In this document: positions 8,609 to 17,087 of the stretch, in pieces
How positions within the stretch are numbered: position 1 is the first letter of the stretch
How the letters are laid out: every line of letters begins with the position of its first letter
Source: CG1-02-35-72 sp045046885
GTDB lineage: Bacteria; Bacteroidota; Bacteroidia; Flavobacteriales; Flavobacteriaceae
DNA: 64,000 bases
Reading direction: 5' to 3'
Assembly (NCBI GenBank): GCA_045046885.1
Contig: JASFYX010000002.1
Location: 84,737 to 148,736, forward strand
Notes under the pieces: model-generated
Database searches by the model: none
Told to the model about the DNA's origin: nothing
What the model saw: only the letters and a program-made list of their open reading frames with translations
Position numbers and translations under genes: made by a program

Positions 8609-9616
8609 ATGAAAAAATTAATTATTTTATTTATCTTATTGACAACCGTTGTCAATTTTAGTAACGCACAAGAAAAAAAAGACTTCAAACCCAATGGTAA
8701 GCCTTTATTTAAAGTGTTTTGGAATTATCACACCGATTTAACACCTAATGCCTCCCAAACAAGTGCCTTTGAACTTAAGCGTACTTATTTTGGCTACAAA
8801 TACGCCTTTAGTAAAGACATTAAAGCTAAAATAACTTTTGATGTCGGTTCTAATAGTGGGGGTAGTGCTTATACTACTTTCTTAAAAGCAGCTCAAATTG
8901 ATTGGAAAGTAGCCTCTGGTGTAAAAATTAGTATGGGGCTTATCGGTCTTAAACAATTTAACGACCAAGAAAAATTCTGGGGTTACCGTTACTTAGAAAA
9001 ATCTTTCCAAGACCAATACGGATTTGGGTCTAGTGCCGATTTAGGTATCAATGCCGAATTTAAATTAGCTTCAAACTTAAAAGCCAATTTCTTAATCATT
9101 AATGGCGAAGGTTATAAAAAAGTGCAAGATACCGATGGCAACCAAAAAGTAGGCGGTAGTTTGGTTTATAAACCTGCTAAAGGATTTGTAGCTAAATTTT
9201 ACTTAGACAACCAACCTACTACAGGAGGTGATGCTATTACCTCTTATGCCTTCTTTGCAGGGTATAAAGGAAGTGATTGGCGTTTAGGGGCTGAATACAA
9301 TGTTCAAAACAATGCTACAAAGTACGCCAGCCCTGCATCTGGTAAAGATTTAAATGGTATTTCAATTTATTCTACCTACAAACTCAACAAAAAATGGGAA
9401 ATGTTTGCCCGTTTTGACCAACTAGGGTCTAACAGATTAGCAGGTGAAACTCAAGACTGGAATTTTGATAAAAATGGTTCTAAAATTATTTTAGGTTTCC
9501 AAGTAGCGCCCGTTAAAGGACTGAAATTCGCACTTAATTATCAAGGATATTCTTCTGATAATAATACATTAGATACTAAATCATTGGTGTTCTTAAACGC
9601 CGAATTTAAATTGTAA
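8609..9616 (+). CDS. Outer-membrane beta-barrel protein (porin-like)
   Basis: A 335-residue secreted protein. The signal peptide ends after SNAQ (about residue 21), and the rest alternates polar and aromatic segments ending in FLNAEFKL, the C-terminal pattern of outer-membrane barrels. No specific family is recognised beyond a resemblance to Bacteroidota phosphate-selective-porin-like proteins. It is the first gene after the sigma-54 promoter and starts the operon encoding the TAT-exported Fe-S subunit, membrane anchor and molybdoenzyme. A role in letting the anionic substrate into the periplasm is plausible (inference). Confidence 0.72.
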   Translation: MKKLIILFILLTTVVNFSNAQEKKDFKPNGKPLFKVFWNYHTDLTPNASQTSAFELKRTYFGYKYAFSKDIKAKITFDVGSNSGGSAYTTFLKAAQIDWKVASGVKISMGLIGLKQFNDQEKFWGYRYLEKSFQDQYGFGSSADLGINAEFKLASNLKANFLIINGEGYKKVQDTDGNQKVGGSLVYKPAKGFVAKFYLDNQPTTGGDAITSYAFFAGYKGSDWRLGAEYNVQNNATKYASPASGKDLNGISIYSTYKLNKKWEMFARFDQLGSNRLAGETQDWNFDKNGSKIILGFQVAPVKGLKFALNYQGYSSDNNTLDTKSLVFLNAEFKL

Positions 9617-9632
9617 CATAATACTTTTAATT

Positions 9633-10517
9633 ATGGATAATAAAAACAAAACTGATAGAAGAGACTTCCTATCCAAACTTGGTTCTGGTGTTTTAGCCGG
9701 CGCCATGTTAAGCCCTATTGTATCTCAAGCATCTAACTTATTGATTAAAAAAGATGATGCCGTAGAGATAAAGGACTTTAAAGGTAGCATGGAAGATTTG
9801 TTAGGTGGTGATTATACCAATATCAAATTAAAAATGCAAGACGAACTTCGTAGAGCTTTAAAAAAGCCTATGAAAGAGCGTAAATGGGGAATGGCCATTG
9901 ACTTGAGAAAATGTATTGGCTGTAATGCCTGTACTGTAGCGTGTATTTCAGAAAATGCACTTCCTCCGGGTATGGTTTATAGACCTGTTATAAAAGAAGA
10001 GATAGGCATCTATCCTAACGTAACAAAAAGAAATCTTCCTAAACCTTGTATGCAATGCGAAGAACCGCCTTGTACAGACGTTTGTCCGGTAAGTGCTACT
10101 TGGAAAAGAGAAGACGGAATTGTAATAGTAGATTATGAAGCATGTATCGGTTGCCGCTATTGTATGACAGCATGTCCTTACGAACACAGGATGTTTGATT
10201 ATGGCGAAAAATACTCAGAAGGATTACCTGCTGTTGCTGCTTATGATAACAGACCTTCTTTTGAATATGGAGAAGAATGGGAACGAAAAGACAAACACTC
10301 ATCTCCAGTAGGAAATGTGAGAAAATGTACATTTTGTGCCCATAGACTTGATGAAGGACTACTTCCACAATGTCTTACAACTTGTTTAGGTGGTGCTAAT
10401 TACTTTGGAGACCTTAACGACCCTGAAAGTGTGATTACAAAAATAGTTAGTAAACTAAATGTGTATAGGCTTAAAGAAGAAATGGGTACAGAACCTAAAG
10501 TCTTTTATTTAACCTAA
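9633..10517 (+). CDS. TtrB-like periplasmic four-cluster ferredoxin subunit
   Basis: A 294-residue DMSO-reductase-family electron-transfer subunit. It begins with a twin-arginine signal (DRRDFLSKLGSGVLAGAML), so the complex faces the periplasm. Four cysteine groups bind four [4Fe-4S] clusters: CIGCNACTVAC, CMQCEEPPCTDVC, CIGCRYCMTAC and the split CTFCAH...QCLTTC. The gene order Fe-S, NrfD-type anchor, catalytic subunit is the same as in Salmonella ttrBCA, and the length and TAT signal agree. It would pass electrons between the quinone-binding membrane subunit and the catalytic subunit. Assignment to tetrathionate in particular is inference. Confidence 0.85.
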   Translation: MDNKNKTDRRDFLSKLGSGVLAGAMLSPIVSQASNLLIKKDDAVEIKDFKGSMEDLLGGDYTNIKLKMQDELRRALKKPMKERKWGMAIDLRKCIGCNACTVACISENALPPGMVYRPVIKEEIGIYPNVTKRNLPKPCMQCEEPPCTDVCPVSATWKREDGIVIVDYEACIGCRYCMTACPYEHRMFDYGEKYSEGLPAVAAYDNRPSFEYGEEWERKDKHSSPVGNVRKCTFCAHRLDEGLLPQCLTTCLGGANYFGDLNDPESVITKIVSKLNVYRLKEEMGTEPKVFYLT

Positions 10518-10532
10518 CTAAAACTTAAAACA

Positions 10533-11696
10533 ATGAAAAAATTATTATATATTTTATGGAGTATTGCTTTTATACTTGGCAGTATAGGCATTTACCAAAG
10601 ATTAGTTTACGGTCACGAACCCGCTAATTACGGAAATAGAGTTGTATGGGGCCTTTGGGTTGCTATGTATATTTACTTTATAGGACTATCAGCAGGAGCC
10701 TTTTTATTATCTTCTCTTGTATATGTGTTTAAAGTAAAAATGTTCGAAAAAGTAGGTAAACTTGCCTTGATTACGGCTTTGGTTACACTATTATGTGCCC
10801 TATTAGCTATTTGGCTTGATTTAGGTCATATGTGGCGTGCTTACGAAGTCATTACACGTCCTAATTTACCTCATTCTATGATGGCTTGGATGATTTGGTT
10901 GTATTCGGCTTATATGATTTTATTGATCTTAGAAACACTTTATGCTTTTAAAATCGAATCAGGAAAATATGCTGGTGAAATACTAAAATCTTATCAAAAG
11001 AAATTAAAAACGCTGGCAATTATAGGTATTCCTTTAGCCATCGCTTTTCACGGTGGTGTAGGAGCTTTATTTGGTGTTGTTGCTTCAAATCCTATGTGGC
11101 ATAGTGCGCTAACGCCTGTGTTTTTCTTAGTTGGAGCCATTGCTTCGGGTAGTGCTTTATTTACTTTTATTTTCGCCTTTTTCTGGGAAAATAAAAAAAG
11201 TGACTATTACAAGAATATGCTAAAAATACTTTCTAAAATTGTACTAGTAGCTGTATTATTCGACTTATTACTAGAGTGGGCAGAGCTTTCAATTTCTCTT
11301 TGGATGGGAACACCCGAACATACAGCCGGATTTAGACAAATGTTATTTGGAAATTACTGGTTTGTATTTTGGATATTCCACATCCTTCTAGGCGTTATAG
11401 TTCCTGTGTATTTATTGGCCGTCAAAAAAAATGCAGTGGCCATAGGTTGGGCTTCATTTTTGGTAATGTTAACCTTTATAGGGGTACGTTTAAATATTGT
11501 CGTTCCCGGTTTGGTTGCCGAAAAAGTTCACGGTCAAGCCCTAGCTTACATCCATCCTAGATTAGCTTACAGTTATTTCCCAAGTTTAATGGAGTGGCTG
11601 GTTGGTACATTTATTATAGCCTTTGGTATTGCTTTACTTTACCTAGGCAATAAATATTTTAAATTAACAAAAGAAAATAAAGCAGTTAAAGCTTAA
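10533..11696 (+). CDS. NrfD/PsrC-family membrane anchor (TtrC-like)
   Basis: A 387-residue polytopic membrane protein with about nine or ten helices, of the NrfD/PsrC/TtrC type that exchanges electrons with the quinone pool. Recognisable family stretches include GLSAGAFLLSSL near residue 52 and HGGVGALFGVVAS in the middle. It starts 15 bp after the Fe-S subunit and stops 11 bp before the catalytic subunit, so a three-subunit complex is likely. The length exceeds the roughly 300 residues of minimal NrfD proteins and is closer to TtrC. Direction of electron flow (reductase or oxidase) cannot be read from the sequence. Confidence 0.85.
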   Translation: MKKLLYILWSIAFILGSIGIYQRLVYGHEPANYGNRVVWGLWVAMYIYFIGLSAGAFLLSSLVYVFKVKMFEKVGKLALITALVTLLCALLAIWLDLGHMWRAYEVITRPNLPHSMMAWMIWLYSAYMILLILETLYAFKIESGKYAGEILKSYQKKLKTLAIIGIPLAIAFHGGVGALFGVVASNPMWHSALTPVFFLVGAIASGSALFTFIFAFFWENKKSDYYKNMLKILSKIVLVAVLFDLLLEWAELSISLWMGTPEHTAGFRQMLFGNYWFVFWIFHILLGVIVPVYLLAVKKNAVAIGWASFLVMLTFIGVRLNIVVPGLVAEKVHGQALAYIHPRLAYSYFPSLMEWLVGTFIIAFGIALLYLGNKYFKLTKENKAVKA

Positions 11697-11707
11697 ATGT
11701 TGAAATT

Positions 11708-14700
11708 ATGAAAAACAAAATTGATAATAATGTTTCACGTAGGTCATTCTTAAAGAACTCCGCTCTATTTGGCGCAGTAACTGCGGGATCGCTAACTGGT
11801 TTTAGCGCTTTAGCTTCAATGACCGAAGAAGAAAGAAAAAAATTCATATACGAGATTCAAAAGCCCGAAAATGTAATTTATTCGGCTTGTCTCCAATGCC
11901 ATAATGCTTGCAGTATTAAAGGTAAGGTATTTAATGGTTTTTTAGGTAAAATTGACGGAAACCCTTATGGCCCTCAAACTATGTTACCACATCTTGATTA
12001 TAAATCTGAAATAGAAATAGCTTCTCAAGTTGACGGTAAAATATGTCCTAAAGGTCAAGCCGGAATCCAAACTTTATATGACCCATATCGTATCCGAAAA
12101 GTTTTAAAACGTTCCGGAAAACGGGGTTCAAACAAATGGGAAACCATAGACTTCCACAAAGCTATTGACGAGTTAGTTAATGGTGGTAACTTATTTGGCG
12201 AAGGTCATGTAAAAGGTCTTAAAGATATTATAGTCTTAAAAAACCCTAAAGTTGCCAAACAAATGGCTAAAGATGCCAAAACTTTTGGTAAAGGTAAAAT
12301 GACATTAGCTGCTTTTAAAGCTAAACATGCCAAAAATTTAGATAAGCTTATAGATCCTAATCATCCTGATTTAGGTCCTAAAAATAATAAGTTTATTATG
12401 ATGTGTGGCCGTATAGAACACGGTAGAAAAGAACTTGGTAAACGCTTTGCAAGAGGAACAATGGGTTCAAACAACTTTTTTGAACACACTACTATTTGCG
12501 AACAATCTCACCATATTGCTTACAAAGAAGTAACAAACCAATGGGTTGTAAAAGACGGTAAAGGAAAATGGACAGGTGGGAAAACACATTTAAAACCCGA
12601 TTTTTTAAATTCTGAATTTGTGATTTTCTTTGGCACAGGTGCTTTTGAAGCTAATTTTGGTAAAACATCAATGGCTCAAAAAATTACCGATGGTTTGGTA
12701 GATCGTAACTTAAAAATGGCTGTTGTAGATCCACGTATGTCTCAAACTGCAGCTAAAGCAAACTGGTGGGTACCTATTAAACCCGGTACAGATGCCGCTT
12801 TTGCTTGGGGTATGATTCGTTGGATTATTGAAAACGAACGTTTTGATAGAACTGCTTTAACTAATAGTAATTACGCAGCAGCTCATAAAACAGGAGAGAC
12901 AACAATTTCTGATGCAACTTTATTAGTAAAAATTGAAAAAGGGAAACCAACAACCTTCCTAAGAGCAAATGAAATAGGTCTTGGCTCTAGTACCGATTTT
13001 GTGACTATGGTAAACGGAAGACCTGTTAAATTAAATATTCGCAGCAAAAAAGCCATACATGGCGATTTATTAACAGACACTAGCATTAAAGGAATTAAAG
13101 TTAAATCTTCTTTCCAATTAGTAGTTGATGAAGCTATGAGTAAAACACTTGGTCAATGGGCCGGTATTAGTGGTATTAAAGTCAATCAAATTACCGAAAT
13201 AGCCAAAGAATTTACTTCTCACGGTAAAAAGTCGGCTATTGATATGTATCGCGGTGCTGTACAGCACACCAATGGCTATTACAATGGTGTTGCCATTATT
13301 TACTTAAACATGCTAATTGGTAATACAGACTGGTTAGGTGGTATGCAAAAAGGTGGTGGTCACTGGCATGAAGATGGTAGTAAACACGGTGTTTACAACT
13401 TTAAAAAAGCCAATCACCCTGGTAAACTGACAGCATTTGGACCTCCAATTACACGTGAAAAATCAAGGTATGAAGATTTTTCATTATTTAGAGAAAACGG
13501 GTACCCTGCTAAACGTAACTGGTATCCTCATTCAGGTAATATCTATCAAGAAATATTAGCTTCAGGTGAAGATAAATATCCTTACGGAATAGATTTCTTA
13601 TTCTTACACAAAGGGACTCCTTTATTATCAATGCCAGGCGGTAATACAGCTATAGACTATGTAAGTAATCCTAAAAAATTACCGCTGTTTGTAGCCTCTG
13701 ATATAATAATTGGCGAAACTTCTATGTTTGCAGATTATATTATACCCGATACTACTTATATGGAACGTTGGGGAACTCCTCACACAACACCTGATGTAGC
13801 ACACAAAGCAAGTAAAGTACGTCAGCCTATTGTACCTTCTATTACAGAAATGGTTGATATAAATGGCGAAAAAATGCCAATTAATTTAGAAGCTGCTTAT
13901 ATTGCTATTGCCGATAAATTAGGTCTTTCAGGATTTGGTAAAAATGCCTTAGATAATGGTTTACCATTAACCCGTCCAGAAGACTGGTACTTAAAACATG
14001 TAGCAAATATAGCTAACGAAGGCAAGGCCAGAGAAGCTACTGATGCCGAAATGAAAATTTTTAAAACTGCCAGAAGACATTTCCCAAAAGAATATGTAAA
14101 TATGGATCGTTTTAGACAAGCCGTTGGTGGAAATGAATCTCTTTTCAGAAAAGTTGTGTACGTATTAAACCGTGGTGGTATGTTTAAAGATTATAAAAAA
14201 GCATACACAAAAGCACCTTATTCTGACGGACAATTAAAAGGTTTCTTAAAATTCTTCCCAGAAAATGTAGCTAAAAGTAAGAACTCAATTACAGGTATTA
14301 ATTACAATGGAATTGGTGCTTATGAAGTTATAAAACAAATGGACGGCACACCAACTGGTTTTGAAACTGTAAAAGAGGACGAATTGATTATGAGTACTTT
14401 TAAAGAAGTATTTGGTGGTCAATCTCGTACCATTGGTAATTATTGGACGCAATTATCATTAGATCCCGAAAATGTACTGTATATAAATAAATTAGACGCA
14501 GACAAACATGGATTAAAAAATAATGATTGGGTTACATTACATTCAGAATCAAATCCTGAAGGAATTGTAGATTTGAAAAACGGTACTAAAATCCAAGTGA
14601 AATCGCGTGTTAGAGTGATTCAAGGAATACGTCCGGGTGTTGTAACTATGTCTTGGCACTTTGGCCATTGGGCTTACGGTTCAACAGATGTTATTATTAA

Positions 14701-14857
14701 CGGTGTAACCATAAAAGGGGATGCAAGAAGAAAAGATTCCGCTTGTCCAAATCCAATTATGGCAATAGACAAATCACTTAAAAACATGTGTTTAACAGAC
14801 CCTATCGGTGCCAGTGCCGTGTACTATAATACTAAGATTAAAATTAGAAAAGTTTAG
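11708..14857 (+). CDS. Tetrathionate reductase-like molybdopterin catalytic subunit (TtrA-like)
   Basis: A 1049-residue DMSO-reductase-superfamily enzyme with a TAT signal (SRRSFLKNSALFGAVTAGS). A [4Fe-4S] motif C61-x2-C64-x3-C68-x44-C113 follows. The probable Mo ligand is C264 in TTICEQSHH. An insertion rich in Lys and Ala (about residues 170-215) lies before the first molybdopterin domain, and the C-terminal molydopterin-binding domain ends the protein. TtrA proteins have about 1020 residues, whereas ArrA, ArxA and PhsA are nearer 760-860, so TtrA is the best family match. The operon structure (ttrB-C-A order) and a PhnD-type sensor agree. Substrate could still be another sulfur oxyanion or an arsenic species, and the enzyme may run in either direction. 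Confidence 0.78.
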   Translation: MKNKIDNNVSRRSFLKNSALFGAVTAGSLTGFSALASMTEEERKKFIYEIQKPENVIYSACLQCHNACSIKGKVFNGFLGKIDGNPYGPQTMLPHLDYKSEIEIASQVDGKICPKGQAGIQTLYDPYRIRKVLKRSGKRGSNKWETIDFHKAIDELVNGGNLFGEGHVKGLKDIIVLKNPKVAKQMAKDAKTFGKGKMTLAAFKAKHAKNLDKLIDPNHPDLGPKNNKFIMMCGRIEHGRKELGKRFARGTMGSNNFFEHTTICEQSHHIAYKEVTNQWVVKDGKGKWTGGKTHLKPDFLNSEFVIFFGTGAFEANFGKTSMAQKITDGLVDRNLKMAVVDPRMSQTAAKANWWVPIKPGTDAAFAWGMIRWIIENERFDRTALTNSNYAAAHKTGETTISDATLLVKIEKGKPTTFLRANEIGLGSSTDFVTMVNGRPVKLNIRSKKAIHGDLLTDTSIKGIKVKSSFQLVVDEAMSKTLGQWAGISGIKVNQITEIAKEFTSHGKKSAIDMYRGAVQHTNGYYNGVAIIYLNMLIGNTDWLGGMQKGGGHWHEDGSKHGVYNFKKANHPGKLTAFGPPITREKSRYEDFSLFRENGYPAKRNWYPHSGNIYQEILASGEDKYPYGIDFLFLHKGTPLLSMPGGNTAIDYVSNPKKLPLFVASDIIIGETSMFADYIIPDTTYMERWGTPHTTPDVAHKASKVRQPIVPSITEMVDINGEKMPINLEAAYIAIADKLGLSGFGKNALDNGLPLTRPEDWYLKHVANIANEGKAREATDAEMKIFKTARRHFPKEYVNMDRFRQAVGGNESLFRKVVYVLNRGGMFKDYKKAYTKAPYSDGQLKGFLKFFPENVAKSKNSITGINYNGIGAYEVIKQMDGTPTGFETVKEDELIMSTFKEVFGGQSRTIGNYWTQLSLDPENVLYINKLDADKHGLKNNDWVTLHSESNPEGIVDLKNGTKIQVKSRVRVIQGIRPGVVTMSWHFGHWAYGSTDVIINGVTIKGDARRKDSACPNPIMAIDKSLKNMCLTDPIGASAVYYNTKIKIRKV

Positions 14858-14874
14858 TTTTATTATTGATATTT

Positions 14875-14906
14875 AAAGATTTTGGGGCGCATGCCCCAAA
14901 ATCTTT
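14875..14906 (+). terminator. Perfect 14-bp hairpin between the catalytic subunit and the rhodanese-like gene
   Basis: Arms AAAGATTTTGGGGC and GCCCCAAAATCTTT enclose a GCAT tetraloop. Only a broken T run (TTTATTT) follows. It could be a leaky terminator or an mRNA-stabilising hairpin that sets lower expression of the downstream genes. Confidence 0.65.
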
Positions 14907-14924
14907 ATTTAAATTTTACAAATT

Positions 14925-15437
14925 ATGAAAGTGCTTAAAATTATAGCTGTTTTATTATTTATTAATTTTTCTTTTACAAGTTGTCATTCAAATCTAAAGG
15001 AAACATCAAAAACAGAAACTCTTGATACTAATAACAATATTAAAAATCAAGGGGCACTAGTTGAAATTTCTGCAGAAGAATTATTAAAAATGCTTAAATA
15101 CGATAAAAATGCATTTGTAATTGATGTAAGAAGACCTGATAAATCAATCCGATCTTGTAAATTAATAAAAGGATATAAACACCTAGAAGACAGCTTGATT
15201 TATAAAAACCCCCATTTAATACCAAAAGAAAAATCTATTGTTTTACTCTCTAAAGATGGCTTAAGAAGTAGAAAATTAGGTCTTTTTTTATCTAAAAAAG
15301 GTATGACCGTATATAATGTTAAAGGCGGCATGGACAGTTATTGGGAATGGAGAGCTGATATTATTCGTAAAAAACTTCACATTTACGATAAAGAAATAGA
15401 CGTGATAGAATTATATGCCGATGATTTCGGTTGTTAA
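14925..15437 (+). CDS. Rhodanese-like lipoprotein lacking the catalytic cysteine
   Basis: A 170-residue protein with a lipoprotein signal (lipobox ending FSFTSC, Cys about residue 20) and a single rhodanese-like domain (about 45-150). Family landmarks FVIDVRRPD and GGMDSYWEWR are clear. Active rhodaneses have a loop such as YCRSGVRS, but here the aligned stretch reads LSKDGLRS, with Ser where the persulfide-forming Cys should be. It therefore cannot be a conventional sulfurtransferase. It may bind a sulfur species or act as a partner protein of the upstream periplasmic enzyme (inference). It follows a stem-loop after the catalytic subunit and precedes tatA. Confidence 0.82.
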   Translation: MKVLKIIAVLLFINFSFTSCHSNLKETSKTETLDTNNNIKNQGALVEISAEELLKMLKYDKNAFVIDVRRPDKSIRSCKLIKGYKHLEDSLIYKNPHLIPKEKSIVLLSKDGLRSRKLGLFLSKKGMTVYNVKGGMDSYWEWRADIIRKKLHIYDKEIDVIELYADDFGC

Positions 15438-15466
15438 AAAATTTACTAATTAAAAATTAAAGAATT

Positions 15467-15646
15467 ATGAATACAATATTTTTATTTATAGGAGGACCTC
15501 AAATAATAGTAGTAGCAGTTGTGTTACTTTTACTCTTTGGTGGCAGAAAAATACCTGAATTAATGAAAGGTTTAGGTCAAGGTATAAAAGAATTTAAATC
15601 GGCCACAAAAGAAGAAGCCGAACAACAAGAGAAAATAACAAAGTAA
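15467..15646 (+). CDS. tatA: Sec-independent (twin-arginine) translocase subunit TatA
   Basis: A 59-residue protein. It has one N-terminal transmembrane helix (IIVVAVVLLLLFGG), then the FGGRKIPELMKGLGQGIKEF amphipathic helix typical of TatA/TatE, and a short charged tail. TatA multimers form the passage for folded cofactor-containing proteins. The operon upstream encodes two TAT-signal proteins, so this copy is probably dedicated to them. The tail is very short even for TatA. It starts 29 bp after the rhodanese-like gene and ends 12 bp before the MobB-like gene. Confidence 0.93.
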   Translation: MNTIFLFIGGPQIIVVAVVLLLLFGGRKIPELMKGLGQGIKEFKSATKEEAEQQEKITK

Positions 15647-15658
15647 CTTTTGCTAAAG

Positions 15659-16237
15659 ATGTTTAAACAAACGTATAATAATGTTCTAAATATTTGTGGT
15701 GCCGGCAGAAATGTTGGTAAAACCTTTTTGGGTGAGAATATAATTTCTCATTTCTCTGCAAGTAATGACATTATTTCGATAAAAATATCAAAATTTAAAC
15801 ATCTTAATCACGATAAAGAATTTTTAAAGGAATGTTACAAAACAGACCATTATACTGTTTGGCAAGAATTAGCTTTTTCTGATAAAGACAGCGGACGTTA
15901 TTTAAAAGCCGGTGCTAAGATTTCATACTATATAGAATGTGATGATGCCCATTTATTAGAAGCTTTTGTAAAAATTTATAATACCTGCCCCAGCTCCTGT
16001 CTAATAATTTGTGAGTCGGCTAGTATAACTAAATATATTAAGCCAAAACTATCTATATTTGTCGCTTCAAAAAATTATGAGACATCTCAAAATAAGTTGC
16101 GCTGTCTAAACCAAAGCAATTTGGTGCTAGAAGAAGGTAGTATTGAAATATCGGTGCCACAATTATTTCTTTTAGCGTATGATAATAAATGGAAACTAAA
16201 ATATTCAAAAGCAAATTATTCTTATGTACGAACTTGA
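15659..16237 (+). CDS. MobB-like P-loop NTPase
   Basis: A 192-residue protein. I start it at ATG; an in-frame TTG lies 9 bp upstream. Walker A is GAGRNVGKT (about residues 14-22), in the place where MobB proteins carry their GTP-binding loop. The rest fits a small MobB-like GTPase, but similarity is weak. MobB assists attachment of the guanine nucleotide to molybdopterin. Its position between tatA and the Moco genes, behind a molybdoenzyme operon, supports this. The fused MobA protein further down carries its own MobB-like domain without a P-loop, so the two may be complementary. It overlaps the following Crp/Fnr gene by 14 bp. Confidence 0.6.
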   Translation: MFKQTYNNVLNICGAGRNVGKTFLGENIISHFSASNDIISIKISKFKHLNHDKEFLKECYKTDHYTVWQELAFSDKDSGRYLKAGAKISYYIECDDAHLLEAFVKIYNTCPSSCLIICESASITKYIKPKLSIFVASKNYETSQNKLRCLNQSNLVLEEGSIEISVPQLFLLAYDNKWKLKYSKANYSYVRT

Positions 16238-16976
16238 CGATTTAGAACAAAAAGATTACAATATTAATCAAAAACTGTTGCTAAAAAAACTAACGCACAT
16301 TGCCAATCACAACGATTCAGCGCATCTTGTTCATGTTGAAATGTTTGAAAAAGGATCCTTTCTTATAAAAGAAAAACAAGCCGTAAAAGGGTATTATTTT
16401 ATTTTAGACGGAAAGGTTAAGGTTTTTAATACAGCTGCAAATCATAAAATGCAAATTTTAAAATTAGCTATTCGCGGTTGTATTATTGGCTTATCTGGCT
16501 TCAATTCAACATGCTACGGAGCAAGTGCCCTAGCAGAAGATAATGTAACAGCCTATTTTATTTCAGAATCCGATTTTAAAGACTTTTTAAGTTTACATCA
16601 AGACCTGTCCTTGCTACTTATAAAGACATTGGCTTTTAAAGTAAGACACTACGAAATCCGTCAGAAACATTTAAGTTTATTCCCTGCGACAGAAAGAATT
16701 GTAGATTCATTACTACTAATTGCGACTAAATTTGGCACTAAAACTCCTAAAAATATTGTAATAAAACACTGTGTATCAAGAAAGGATATTTCTTCTTTTT
16801 CGGGTGTATCTTTAGAAAATACCATAAGAACATTGAGTAAATTACAAAAAGACAAATATATAACTATTACCCCTGGAATGATAACCATTGAAAATAAAGA
16901 GGCTTTAGTTGGTATTTTAAGAAATCACTGTTGCCCTAATTCTCATCATCAAAAAGGTTATTGTTATATAAATTAA
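16224..16976 (+). CDS. Crp/Fnr family regulator with Cys/His-rich C-terminal tail
   Basis: A 250-residue Crp/Fnr protein with beta-roll (about 45-150) and winged HTH (about 180-232). The recognition helix SLENTIRTLSKLQ differs from the two 210-residue paralogues near the left end, so it should read another site. After the HTH comes an extra tail, RNHCCPNSHHQKGYCYIN, with three Cys and three His in 18 residues, not usual for the family and suggestive of metal, redox or sulfur sensing (inference). Further Cys lie in the beta-roll (GCIIG, TCYG). It overlaps the MobB-like gene and sits just upstream of moaA, so it may control Moco or molybdoenzyme genes. Confidence 0.85.
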   Translation: MYELDDLEQKDYNINQKLLLKKLTHIANHNDSAHLVHVEMFEKGSFLIKEKQAVKGYYFILDGKVKVFNTAANHKMQILKLAIRGCIIGLSGFNSTCYGASALAEDNVTAYFISESDFKDFLSLHQDLSLLLIKTLAFKVRHYEIRQKHLSLFPATERIVDSLLLIATKFGTKTPKNIVIKHCVSRKDISSFSGVSLENTIRTLSKLQKDKYITITPGMITIENKEALVGILRNHCCPNSHHQKGYCYIN

Positions 16977-17029
16977 ATCATAATCTGTCTTTTTTAGATA
17001 AAAGCTGTCACTTAATTTTTCTATACCTT

Positions 17030-17037
17030 TACATTTG
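17030..17037 (+). promoter_or_regulatory. Predicted -7 element of the moaA operon
   Basis: TACATTTG matches the Bacteroidota TAnnTTTG -7 element and lies 50 bp before the moaA start in a 111-bp gap. No GTGAT-N4-ATCAC palindrome is present here. Confidence 0.6.
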
Positions 17038-17087
17038 CTAAATTAATCTCAATCTAAAGAAAAAAGACGCTAATCAATAGGACTCAT

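Noticed and set aside
11708..14857. Arsenite oxidase ArxA or arsenate reductase ArrA as the identity of the large molybdoenzyme
   Set aside because: The AioX-like sensor suggested it, but the protein is about 200 residues longer than ArrA/ArxA and matches TtrA in length and gene order. Kept only as an alternative.
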